NCBI RefSeq assembly: GCF_900112355.1
Contig: NZ_FOLM01000014.1
Span: 32,552-96,551 of the forward strand
Length of the DNA stretch: 64,000 bases
Direction: 5' to 3'
Origin: Streptomyces aidingensis
GTDB taxonomy: Bacteria; Actinomycetota; Actinomycetes; Streptomycetales; Streptomycetaceae
In this document: positions 48,536-56,152 of the stretch, in pieces
Numbering within the stretch: position 1 is the stretch's first letter
How the letters are laid out: each line of letters starts with the position of its first letter
Notes under the pieces: generated by a model
What the model was told of the DNA's origin: nothing
Database searches by the model: none
Seen by the model: only the letters and a program-made list of their open reading frames with translations
Translations under genes and position numbers: made by a program

Positions 48536-49948
48536 TCAGTCCTCCTCGGTGGAGATGAAGACGTTCTTGGTCTCGGTGAAGGCGGCCAGCGCTTCGGGGC
48601 CCAGCTCACGGCCGAGCCCGGACTGCTTGTAGCCGCCGAACGGGGTCCAGTGGCGCACGCTGCTGTGCGAGTTGACGGAGAGGTTGCCCGCCTGCACACC
48701 GCGCGAGACGCGCAGCGCACGGCCCAGGTCGCGGGTCCAGACCGAGCCGGACAGGCCGTACTCGGTGGCGTTGGCCAGCCGGACCGCCTCGTCCTCGTCC
48801 TCGAACGGGGTGACCACGGCGACCGGGCCGAAGACCTCCTCCACGGCGGCGCGCCGCGGCGCCCGGTGGGCCTCCAGCACGGTGGCCGGATACCAGTAGC
48901 CCCGGCCCCGGGGCACGGTGCCGCGGATGGCCGCCGGATGGTCCTCGGGAACATAGCCGCGCACCCGGTCCCGCTGCGCCGCGGAGATCAGCGGGCCCAT
49001 CCCGGTGGCCGGGTCGGCCGGATCGCCGGCCCGGACCGCCAGCACGGCGGGTTCCAGCAGTTCCAGGAACCGTTCGTAGACCGGGCGCTGGACGAGGATG
49101 CGGCTGCGCGCACAGCAGTCCTGGCCGGTGTTGTCCAGGAAGGAGCCGGGGGCGGTGGCGGCGGCCCGCTCGATGTCGGCGTCCGCGAAGACGATGTTGG
49201 GGCTCTTGCCGCCCAGTTCCAGGGTGAGCCGCTTCACCCGGCGGGCGCAGGCGGCCATCACCGCCCGGCCGGTGGCGGCGGAGCCGGTGAAGACCACCTT
49301 GGCCACCTCCGGGTGCTCCACCAGGGCGGCCCCGGTGACCCCTCCGGCGCCGGGCAGCACCTGGAACAGGTCCTCGGGAAGCCCGGCGGCCGTTGCGAGA
49401 TCCGCCAGCCGCAGCGCGGTGAGCGGGGTGGCCTCGGCGGGCTTGAGCAGGACGGCGTTGCCGGCGGCCAGGGCCGGGGCGGCGCCCCAGGCGGCGATCG
49501 GCATGGGGAAGTTCCAGGGCGCGATGACCGCCACCACGCCGAGCGGTTCGGCGAAGGTCAGGTCCACGCCGCCGGGCACCGGGATCTGGCGTCCGGTCAG
49601 CCGCTCCACTCCCCCGGCCGCGTACTCCAGCACATCCCGTACCTGGCCGGCCTCCCAGCGGGCGGTCGCGGCGGTGTGGCCGGCCTCGGTCACCTCCAGC
49701 CGGGCGAGCTCCCCGGTGTGCGCGTCCACCTCGGCGGCGAAGCGGCGCAGCAGGCGGGCCCGGTCGGCGGGCGGCAGCGCGGCCCAGCGCCGCTGGGCGC
49801 GGACGGCCCGGCGGACGGCGGCGCCGGTCTGCCCGGGGGTGGTGCCGGGCACGGTGGCGACCGGCTCCTCGGTCGCCGGGTTGGTCACGGTCAGCTCGTG
49901 GCCGGCCTCGGGATCGGGGGCGGGCTCACCCGCGGGGTGGTGGGGCAC
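48536..49948 (-). CDS. NAD(P)-dependent aldehyde dehydrogenase
   Basis: The 470-residue enzyme has VAVIAPWNFPM, VLLKPAEATPLTAL, VVFTGSAATGR, catalytic Glu in LTLELGGKSPNIV and the nucleophile region FLDNTGQDCCARSRI (two adjacent Cys). It oxidises aldehydes to acids. Between the GS-like gene and the SDR, a role in oxidising a gamma-glutamylated aminoaldehyde (like PuuC) is plausible. The start GTG at 49948 follows AAAGG by about 10 nt; the frame is open for another 500 codons upstream but that is antisense to nothing real and overlaps the GS gene out of frame. Length is slightly shorter than the typical 490. Confidence 0.9.
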   Translation of the reverse strand: MPHHPAGEPAPDPEAGHELTVTNPATEEPVATVPGTTPGQTGAAVRRAVRAQRRWAALPPADRARLLRRFAAEVDAHTGELARLEVTEAGHTAATARWEAGQVRDVLEYAAGGVERLTGRQIPVPGGVDLTFAEPLGVVAVIAPWNFPMPIAAWGAAPALAAGNAVLLKPAEATPLTALRLADLATAAGLPEDLFQVLPGAGGVTGAALVEHPEVAKVVFTGSAATGRAVMAACARRVKRLTLELGGKSPNIVFADADIERAAATAPGSFLDNTGQDCCARSRILVQRPVYERFLELLEPAVLAVRAGDPADPATGMGPLISAAQRDRVRGYVPEDHPAAIRGTVPRGRGYWYPATVLEAHRAPRRAAVEEVFGPVAVVTPFEDEDEAVRLANATEYGLSGSVWTRDLGRALRVSRGVQAGNLSVNSHSSVRHWTPFGGYKQSGLGRELGPEALAAFTETKNVFISTEED

Positions 49949-50001
49949 GGCGGACTGCCTTTCGGGCTCTCCCGCCCGCCGGGGGGGGCGGGCGCGGCGG
50001 A

Positions 50002-51369
50002 TCACATGCGTTCGAAGGAGCGGAAGCGTTCCCAGTCGGTGACCGCGGTGTCGTACGCCTCCTGCTCCACCCGGGCCATGTTGTGGTAGTGCTCCACCAC
50101 CTCCTCGCCGAAGGCGTCCCGGGCCAGCGCGCTGTCCCGCCACAGCGCCGCGGCCTCCCGCAGGGTGGCCGGCACCCGCTCGGCGCCGGCGGTGTAGGCG
50201 TTGCCGGTGCACGGCTCGGGCGGTTCCAGGCGCTGCCGGACGCCGTGCAGCCCGGCGGCGATCATCCCGGCCACCGCCAGGTAGGGGTTGACATCGCCGC
50301 CCGGCAGCCGGTTCTCCATGCGCAGCGAGGAGCCGTGGCCGACCACCCGCAGGGCGCAGGTGCGGTTGTCCGGTCCCCAGGCGACCGCGGTGGGCGCGAA
50401 GGAGCCCGCCCGGAACCGCTTGTAGGAGTTGATGCCGGGGGCGTGCAGCAGGCTCAGCTCGCGCAGCGCGGCAAGCTGCCCGGCGAGAAAGTGCCGCATC
50501 ACGGCCGACCGGCCGTCCGCGGCGCTCGCGTCGGCGAAGACCGGACGGCCGCCCCGGTCGCGCAGCGAGAAGTGGATGTGGCAGGAATTGCCCTCGCGCT
50601 CGTCGAACTTGGCCATGAAGGTGAGCGCCATGCCCTCCTGGGCGGCGATCTCCTTGGCGCCGGTCTTGTAGACGGAGTGCTGGTCGCAGGTGGTGAGCGC
50701 GTCGGCGTAGCGGAAGGCGATCTCGTGCTGGCCCAGGTTGCACTCGCCCTTGGCCGACTCCACGGTCAGGCCGGCGCCGGCCATCTCGTTGCGCAGCCGG
50801 CGCAGCAGCGGTTCGACCCGGCCGGTGCCCAGCACCGAGTAGTCCACGTTGTACTGGTTGGCCGGGGTGAGGCCGCGGTAGGCGGCGCGCCAGGCGTTCT
50901 CGTAGCTGTCCCGGAAGACGATGAACTCCAGCTCGGTGCCGACCAGCGCGGTCCAGCCGTACTCGGCCAGCCGGCCGAGCTGACGGCGCAGCATCTGACG
51001 CGGGGAGGCCGCCACCGGCGAGCCGTCGTGCCAGGCCAGGTCGGCGGTGATCATGGCGGTGCCCGGGTGCCAGGGGATCCTGCGCAGGGTGGCCGGGTCG
51101 CCGTGCAGGGCGAAGTCGCCGTAGCCGCGCTCCCAGGAGGACATGGCGTAGCCGTCCACGGTGTTCATGTCGGTGTCCACGGCGAGCAGATAGCTGCAGC
51201 CCTCGGTGCCGTTCTCCAGCACCTCGTCGAGGAAGAACCGGGCGGCGAAGCGCTTGCCCTGGAGCCGGCCCTGCATATCGGTGAAGGCCAGGACCACGGT
51301 GTCGATCTCGCCGGTGCCGGTGAGGTCGCGCAGTTCCTCGACGGTGAGCGGGGGCGTGCGGTCTGCCAC
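50002..51369 (-). CDS. Glutamine-synthetase-like gamma-glutamylamine/amide synthetase
   Basis: The 455-residue protein has the GS fold: catalytic ELEF in LVGTELEFIVF, ECNLGQHEIAFRYADAL, GNSCHIHFSLRD, GINSYKRFRAGSFAPTAVAWGPDNR and ENRLPGGDVNPYLA. Its N-terminus (FTDMQGRLQGKRF) and absence of the adenylylation-site loop of GlnA set it apart from true GS. In Streptomyces such paralogues (GlnA3, GlnA4) glutamylate polyamines or ethanolamine. The adjoining aldehyde dehydrogenase, SDR and the divergent GATase-like hydrolase fit that role. Start GTG at 51369 has GGGAGG 6 nt away. The substrate cannot be chosen from sequence alone. Confidence 0.88.
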   Translation of the reverse strand: MADRTPPLTVEELRDLTGTGEIDTVVLAFTDMQGRLQGKRFAARFFLDEVLENGTEGCSYLLAVDTDMNTVDGYAMSSWERGYGDFALHGDPATLRRIPWHPGTAMITADLAWHDGSPVAASPRQMLRRQLGRLAEYGWTALVGTELEFIVFRDSYENAWRAAYRGLTPANQYNVDYSVLGTGRVEPLLRRLRNEMAGAGLTVESAKGECNLGQHEIAFRYADALTTCDQHSVYKTGAKEIAAQEGMALTFMAKFDEREGNSCHIHFSLRDRGGRPVFADASAADGRSAVMRHFLAGQLAALRELSLLHAPGINSYKRFRAGSFAPTAVAWGPDNRTCALRVVGHGSSLRMENRLPGGDVNPYLAVAGMIAAGLHGVRQRLEPPEPCTGNAYTAGAERVPATLREAAALWRDSALARDAFGEEVVEHYHNMARVEQEAYDTAVTDWERFRSFERM

Positions 51370-51402
51370 GGCTGCCTCCCTGTCGGCGGTGACGGGGCGT
51401 CA

Positions 51403-51409
51403 TAAGGTA
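51403..51409. promoter_or_regulatory. Overlapping divergent -10 elements between GS-like and GATase-like genes
   Basis: TAAGGT on the plus strand (51403-51408) and TACCTT on the minus strand (51404-51409) both fit TANNNT and occupy the same bases in the 140-bp divergent spacer. No clear -35 is seen for either. Mutual exclusion of polymerase is possible. Confidence 0.4.
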
Positions 51410-51509
51410 ACCGTGCGGGCCGCCGGCCGGAAAGCGGACCCGCGGTGAACGGGCGCCCGTGCCGTGGACGGCAGGGGCGGCGGGGACGACGGGGACGGAG
51501 GTGGCGGGT

Positions 51510-52238
51510 GTGCCGGGCGCCCGGCCGCTGATCGGGATCAGCACCTATCTGGAGGACCGGGTCCGCTGGGGGGTGTGGGAGCTGCCGGCCGCACTGCTGC
51601 CGGCCGGCTATCACCGGCTGGTGCAGCGGGCCGGCGGGCTGGCGGTGCTGCTGCCGCCGGACCCGGCGGCCGGGGCCGCCGCGGCGGCCGTGGCCCATCT
51701 GGACGGGCTGGTCGTCGCGGGCGGCCCCGATGTGGAGCCGGCCCGGTACGGCGCCCGGCCCGATCCCCGCACCGGCCCGCCGGCCCGGCAGCGGGACGCC
51801 TGGGAACTGGCGCTGATCCGGGCCGCGCTGGCGGGCGGGGTGCCGCTGCTCGGCATCTGCCGGGGGATGCAGTTGCTCAACGTGTCGCTGGGCGGCACGC
51901 TGGTCCAGCATCTGGACGGGCACCGGGGCCCGGCCGGGACCTTTGTCACCCACCCGGTCAGGCCGGTGCCGGGCACCCGGCTGGCCGCCGTGCTGGGCGA
52001 CGCGCCCCTGGCCGTGCCGGCCTGCCACCACCAGACGGTGGACCGGCCCGGCGCGGGGCTGACGGTGTCGGCACGGGCCGAGGACGGCACCGCCGAGGCG
52101 CTGGAACCGGCGCCGGACGGGCCGCACCGCTCCGGCGCCTTCGTCCTGGGAGTGCAGTGGCATCCGGAGACGGGCGAGGACCCGAGGCTGGCCGAGGCGC
52201 TGGTGCGGTCCGCGTCAGCGCGCGGCACCCGCGGCTGA
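51510..52238 (+). CDS. Class-I glutamine-amidotransferase-like gamma-glutamyl hydrolase (peptidase C26, PuuD-like)
   Basis: The 242-residue protein opens with PLIGISTYLEDRVRWGVWEL, as in PuuD-type enzymes. The catalytic triad is Cys117 in LLGICRGMQLLNVSLGG, His218 and Glu220 in GVQWHPETGED; VVAGGPDVEPARYG is also typical. It should hydrolyse a gamma-glutamyl bond, releasing glutamate from the oxidised product of the divergent operon. Start GTG at 51510 is preferred (ACGGAGG 8 nt upstream); GTG at 51501 is possible. Its stop overlaps the 3' end of the convergent membrane gene by 24 bp. Confidence 0.88.
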   Translation: MPGARPLIGISTYLEDRVRWGVWELPAALLPAGYHRLVQRAGGLAVLLPPDPAAGAAAAAVAHLDGLVVAGGPDVEPARYGARPDPRTGPPARQRDAWELALIRAALAGGVPLLGICRGMQLLNVSLGGTLVQHLDGHRGPAGTFVTHPVRPVPGTRLAAVLGDAPLAVPACHHQTVDRPGAGLTVSARAEDGTAEALEPAPDGPHRSGAFVLGVQWHPETGEDPRLAEALVRSASARGTRG

Positions 52239-52841
52239 CCGCGCCGCGCCGCCGTCGTGCGGGACCGGCTGCCGGGGGTCCCGCCACACCGTGGCCGACA
52301 GCCCGAACAGCACGGCGCCGGCCAGCACATGGACCGCGCTGATCACCGGCGAGTCCGGCACCGGGGCGAGCAGCGCCAGCAGCGGCAGCATCACGGCGTA
52401 ACCGAGCGCGGCGATCCGGGGGAACACCCCGGCCCGCACCATGTCGATGCCGAACATCACGCTGCCGGTCAGGAAGAGCACCATGGCGCCCAGCACGGCC
52501 CCCAGCGTCGGCCCGGACATCACCTCCTCCGCCACCTCCTCGGTCACGAAGAACAGCACCAGGTTCAGCGCGAAGGCCACGCCCGCGAACAGGCACAGCC
52601 CCAGCAGGTTGACCGCGTAGGCCAGGGTGGCGAACCGGCCGCCGTCCCGGCTCCGCCGGCGCTGCTGATGCAGATACAGACCGGTGAGCGTCGGGGCGCC
52701 GAGGGCGGTGCCCAGCCCGACCACAAAGCTGGTCACCGTGGTCTCCCCGGTGAACGCCTCCACCACGCCGGGCGCCCCGATGGACAGCGCCAGCACCAGA
52801 CCGCAGGCCGCGCCGAAGCGCGACAGCCATATTTCCGGCAT
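52215..52841 (-). CDS. Multi-pass membrane protein (208 aa), unknown
   Basis: The protein has about six hydrophobic segments: GAACGLVLALSIGAPGVVEAF, VVGLGTALGAPTLTGLYL, VNLLGLCLFAGVAFALNLVLFF, GAVLGAMVLFLTGSVMFGIDM, IAALGYAVMLPLLALLA and VISAVHVLAGAVLFGLSATVW (longest pieces trimmed). A basic loop (HQQRRRSRDGGR) follows helix 2. I do not know the family. The ATG at 52841 has AAAGGGG about 9 nt upstream; a candidate promoter is GGATAA/AAGGTA on the plus-strand reading (52936-52965). It is divergent from the two-component genes, which may regulate it. Its last eight codons overlap the convergent hydrolase gene. Confidence 0.78.
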   Translation of the reverse strand: MPEIWLSRFGAACGLVLALSIGAPGVVEAFTGETTVTSFVVGLGTALGAPTLTGLYLHQQRRRSRDGGRFATLAYAVNLLGLCLFAGVAFALNLVLFFVTEEVAEEVMSGPTLGAVLGAMVLFLTGSVMFGIDMVRAGVFPRIAALGYAVMLPLLALLAPVPDSPVISAVHVLAGAVLFGLSATVWRDPRQPVPHDGGAARSAAGAAR

Positions 52842-52935
52842 CCGACCGGACCCCTTTCTCCGTTTTTTCTCGGTTGTTATCGGCTTGTCCCGGCTTCTCT
52901 CCGCTCCGCTCCTCAGGGGGAAGCCGAACGCCGTG

Positions 52936-52965
52936 AAGGTAGGCGGGCGGCGGACCGCCGGATAA
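52936..52965 (-). promoter_or_regulatory. Candidate promoter of the multi-pass membrane protein
   Basis: TTATCC (52960-52965) and TACCTT (52936-52941) on the minus strand are 18 bp apart. The leader would be about 90 nt. Moderate match only. Confidence 0.4.
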
Positions 52966-53049
52966 GTGCCGGGCGGCCAGAACCCCGGCCGTGCCGCGGG
53001 CCGTTGTGCCGATCGGCACATGACCTCGGGCCAGCTCCGCGGCGGGCGA

Positions 53050-53079
53050 TTGAACGGCCGGATCCGCGCCGTCTAGCCT
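53050..53079 (+). promoter_or_regulatory. Promoter of the two-component operon
   Basis: TTGAAC (53050-53055) and TAGCCT (53074-53079) are 18 bp apart, close to the vegetative sigma consensus. Transcription would start near 53086, giving a leader of about 45 nt. Confidence 0.7.
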
Positions 53080-53130
53080 GGCCGCACGGCAGCGGGCACC
53101 TCGCACCGCGCGCGGCAGGGGGAGGCGGCG

Positions 53131-54327
53131 ATGTCCCACACCGAAGGCCCGTTCCCCGCCTCCGCGCGCCGGGTCGCCATGGTGGTGTACACGGCCGTGC
53201 TGCTGGGCGGCCTGTATTACGGCCTGGTCATCGAGCGCCCGGTGGCGGCCGGCCGGCTCGCCGGCTTCACCGCGGTGCTGGCCGCGCTGTTCGCCCTGGA
53301 GGCCGCGGTGCACCGGCGCGGACCGTCCGGCCAGCCGGCCCGGGCCGCCGCCGGGCTGCTGCTGGTGCGGCTGCCGCTGTTCGTGCTGGCGGTCGCGCTG
53401 GAGGGGTCCGGGGTCGCCCGCGCGCTGTATGTGCTGATCCCGTTCGCCGCCTACTTCGCCTTCGGCGCGGCGGTGGCCCTGGCCCTGGCCGGCGCCTGCA
53501 CCGCGCTGCTGCTCACCGGCTACAGCCTGACCGTCCCCGGCTGGTACACCGAGCCCGAGTACGTCTCCGATCTGGTGATGTTCACCCTGGGCCTGGCCAT
53601 GGCGGTCTCCATGGCGGCGATGGCCGCGGGCGAGCAGGGCGGCCGGCTCCGGCTGGAGGAGTCCCACCGGCGGCTGGCGGCCTATGCCGACCGGGTGGCG
53701 GAGCTGTCCACCGCGGCCGAGCGCAACCGGCTGGCCCGGGAGATCCACGACAGTCTGGGCCACCATCTCACCGCGGTGGCCATCCAGCTGGAGAAGGCGG
53801 CGGCCTTCACCGACCGTGATCCGCCGGTGGCCGCCCGGGCGCTGGCGGACGCCCGCTGGTCCGCCGACCGGGCGCTGGCGGAGGTGCGCCGCTCGGTGCG
53901 CGCCCTGGGCGAGGACGGACCGCTGCCGTTCTCCCTGCCGGAGGCGCTGGCCGAGCTGGTCCGGCACGCCGGCGGCCGGGAGGAGCCCAGAATCGACCTG
54001 GAGATCAGCGGGGAGGGGACCGAGGGCTATCGTCCGCCCGCGCTCACCGCGCTCTACCGGGCCGCCCAGGAGGGCCTGACCAATGCCTGCCGGCATGCCG
54101 CGGCCTCCCGGATCTCGGTCTCCCTGGACCTCGGTCCGTCCGCCGCCCGGCTGGTGGTCAGCGACGACGGGCGCGGCATCGGCCGGCCGCCGGAGCCCGG
54201 CGCGGGCTTCGGGCTGCGCGCCATGCGGGAGCGGGTCGGGCTGCTGGGCGGCAGCGTCGAGGTGGCCGGCCCGCCCGGCGGCGGCACCACCCTGACCGTC
54301 ACCGTGCCCCGGACGGCGGGCCCATGA
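53131..54327 (+). CDS. Membrane sensor histidine kinase (HisKA_3, NarX/DesK type)
   Basis: The 398-residue kinase has a membrane part of about five helices (residues 14-165) without a large external loop, so it probably senses something in or near the membrane. The HisKA_3 segment NRLAREIHDSLGHHLTAVAI carries the phosphoacceptor His206. The HATPase domain has YRAAQEGLTNACRHAAAS (N box), VVSDDGRGIG and GAGFGLRAMRERVGLLGG. The ATG has GGGGGAGG 6 nt upstream. It overlaps the response regulator gene by 4 bp (ATGA). The divergent membrane-protein gene is a natural target candidate. Confidence 0.93.
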   Translation: MSHTEGPFPASARRVAMVVYTAVLLGGLYYGLVIERPVAAGRLAGFTAVLAALFALEAAVHRRGPSGQPARAAAGLLLVRLPLFVLAVALEGSGVARALYVLIPFAAYFAFGAAVALALAGACTALLLTGYSLTVPGWYTEPEYVSDLVMFTLGLAMAVSMAAMAAGEQGGRLRLEESHRRLAAYADRVAELSTAAERNRLAREIHDSLGHHLTAVAIQLEKAAAFTDRDPPVAARALADARWSADRALAEVRRSVRALGEDGPLPFSLPEALAELVRHAGGREEPRIDLEISGEGTEGYRPPALTALYRAAQEGLTNACRHAAASRISVSLDLGPSAARLVVSDDGRGIGRPPEPGAGFGLRAMRERVGLLGGSVEVAGPPGGGTTLTVTVPRTAGP

Positions 54328-54980
54328 CCGACGGGACGGTACGGGTGCTGGTGGTGGACGACCAGGAGCTGGTGCGCGAGGGCATCGCCTCGCTGCTGGG
54401 CCTGCAGCCGGGCATCGAGGTGGTGGGCAGCGCCGCGGACGGCGAGGAGGCCCTGGCGCGCAGCCTGGAACTGGCGCCGGACGTGGTGCTGATGGACGTC
54501 CGGATGCCCCGGATGACGGGGGTGGAGGCGGTGGAGGCGCTGCGCCGCCGCGCCCCGCGCATCACCGTCGTCATGCTCACCACCTTCGACGACGACGAGT
54601 ACGTGGTGCGCGCGCTGCGGGCCGGCGCGAGCGGCTATCTGCTGAAGAACCTGCCCGCCGCCGAACTGGCGGGCGCGGTGCGGCTGGCGCACGCCGGGGT
54701 GGGGCAGTTCGACTCCTCGGTCACCCGCCGCATGGCCTCCACCCTGCTGCCGCCCCCGGTCGGCGCCCCGCCCCCCGGGCCGGCGGGCGGGGAGCTGACC
54801 GGCCGGGAGGTGGAGGTGCTGCGGCTGATCGCCACCGGCGCCACCAACCGAGAGATCGCCGCCCGGCTGTATCTGAGCGAGGGCACGGTGAAGAACCACA
54901 TCTCGCGGATTCTGGGCCGGCTGGGGCTGCGCGACCGCACCCAGGCCGCGCTCTACGCCCGCGACCGCGGGCTGCTCTGA
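54324..54980 (+). CDS. NarL/LuxR-family response regulator
   Basis: The 218-residue regulator has the receiver motifs VLVVDDQELVREGI (acidic pair), phospho-acceptor Asp58 in VVLMDVRMPRM, TTFDDDEYV and LKNLPAAELAGAV. A Pro/Gly-rich linker leads to a LuxR-type HTH, LTGREVEVLRLIATGATNRE and LSEGTVKNHISRILGRLGLR. It is coupled to the kinase gene by the ATGA overlap and must be its partner. It binds DNA as a dimer after phosphorylation; targets are unknown. Confidence 0.95.
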   Translation: MTDGTVRVLVVDDQELVREGIASLLGLQPGIEVVGSAADGEEALARSLELAPDVVLMDVRMPRMTGVEAVEALRRRAPRITVVMLTTFDDDEYVVRALRAGASGYLLKNLPAAELAGAVRLAHAGVGQFDSSVTRRMASTLLPPPVGAPPPGPAGGELTGREVEVLRLIATGATNREIAARLYLSEGTVKNHISRILGRLGLRDRTQAALYARDRGLL

Positions 54981-55073
54981 CCGCCGGCGCCGCGGGCCGC
55001 GCGACGGCGGGGGCGCGGCGGGCGGAAGCAGGGCGGTGCCCGCGGGGAGGGGCGCCCGGTGCCGGGCCGGCGG

Positions 55074-55100
55074 ATCCCGCACCCGGACCGGGTGCGGGAT
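55074..55100. terminator. Terminator after the two-component operon
   Basis: ATCCCGCACCC and GGGTGCGGGAT pair perfectly over 11 bp around GGACC. It lies 93 bp past the response regulator stop. Confidence 0.7.
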
Positions 55101-55157
55101 GCGATGCCGGACGGCGGTTGCCCGGCGCTGTCGGTGCGGTAGGGCATCATCCGGGGT

Positions 55158-56078
55158 GTGAACCGACGACTGATGCTGCTGGACACCGCGTCGCTCTACT
55201 TCCGTGCCTACTTCGGTGTGCCCGAGACGGTCCGCGCCCCGGACGGCACCCCGGTCAACGCCGTCCGGGGCCTGCTGGACTTCATCGCCCGCCTGGTGCA
55301 GGACCACCGCCCGGACGCCCTGGTGGCCTGCATGGACGAGGACTGGCGCCCGCACTGGCGGGTCGAGCTGATCCCCTCGTACAAGGCGCACCGGGTGGCC
55401 GAGGAGGTGCCCGCGGGCTCCGATGTGGAGCAGGTGCCGGACACCCTCACCCCCCAGGTGCCGGTGATCGAGCAGGTGCTGGACGCCATCGGCATCGCCA
55501 GGCTGGGCGCCCCCGGTTACGAGGCCGACGATGTGATCGGCACCCTGGCCGCCCGGGCCGGCGGCCCGGTGGACATCGTCACCGGCGACCGGGATCTCTT
55601 CCAGCTGGTGGACGACGAGGGCCGGGTACGGGTGCTGTTCCCCCGCAAGGGCGTGGGGGACTGCGATCTGGTCACCGACCGGGTGATCCGCGAGCGGTAC
55701 GGCATCGCCGCCGCCCAGTACGCCGACTTCGCCGTGCTGCGCGGCGACCCGAGCGACGGCCTGCCGGGGGTGAAGGGCATCGGCGAGAAGTCCGCCGCCC
55801 AGCTGCTGGCCGAGCACGGTGATCTGGCCGGGGTGCGCCGGGCCGCGGCCGATCCGGGGTCCCGGATCACCCCGGCCCGCCGCAGGAGTCTGACCGCCGC
55901 CGCCGCGTATCTGGATGTCGCCCCCCGGGTGGTCCGGGTGGCCCGTGATGTGCCGCTGCCCAGGGCCGCGGTGGCGCTGCCCGCCGCGCCGCGGGACCCG
56001 GAAGCGCTGCGGGCGCTGGACAGCCGCTGGGGCCTGGGCGGCTCCCTGTCCCGTCTGCTGGCGGCCCTCCCCGGCTGA
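55158..56078 (+). CDS. Stand-alone 5'-3' exonuclease (FEN-like, Pol I N-domain family)
   Basis: The 306-residue protein matches the 5'-3' exonuclease domain of DNA polymerase I: MLLDTASLYFRAYFGVP, ACMDEDWRPHWRVELIPSYKAHR, GYEADDVIGTLAARA, VTGDRDLFQLVDD, and the helix-hairpin-helix GDPSDGLPGVKGIGEKSAAQLL. The metal-binding acidic residues are in place. It would remove RNA primers or flaps. The genome must encode a complete Pol I elsewhere, so this is a paralogue, common in actinobacteria. The start is GTG at 55158; no clear ribosome binding site, and TAGGGC at 55140-55145 may be part of its promoter. Confidence 0.9.
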   Translation: MNRRLMLLDTASLYFRAYFGVPETVRAPDGTPVNAVRGLLDFIARLVQDHRPDALVACMDEDWRPHWRVELIPSYKAHRVAEEVPAGSDVEQVPDTLTPQVPVIEQVLDAIGIARLGAPGYEADDVIGTLAARAGGPVDIVTGDRDLFQLVDDEGRVRVLFPRKGVGDCDLVTDRVIRERYGIAAAQYADFAVLRGDPSDGLPGVKGIGEKSAAQLLAEHGDLAGVRRAAADPGSRITPARRRSLTAAAAYLDVAPRVVRVARDVPLPRAAVALPAAPRDPEALRALDSRWGLGGSLSRLLAALPG

Positions 56079-56100
56079 GCCGCCCCCGCCGAGCCGCCCC

Positions 56101-56152
56101 GGCTGACGCCGGCACGGGGCCGGGCGGCCCCGGCCGCGTGCCGGCGTCAGCC
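56101..56152. terminator. Large hairpin overlapping the helY stop codon
   Basis: GGCTGACGCCGGCACG (56101-56116) pairs perfectly with 56137-56152, and the interior (GGCCGGG/CCCGGCC) pairs again. The helY stop (56147-56149) is inside one arm. It would end both the exonuclease and helY transcripts. Confidence 0.8.

Noticed and set aside
51370..51509. GlnR-type nitrogen box between the GS-like and hydrolase genes
   Set aside because: GTAACC and a GGAAAG occur, but not with the required spacing.
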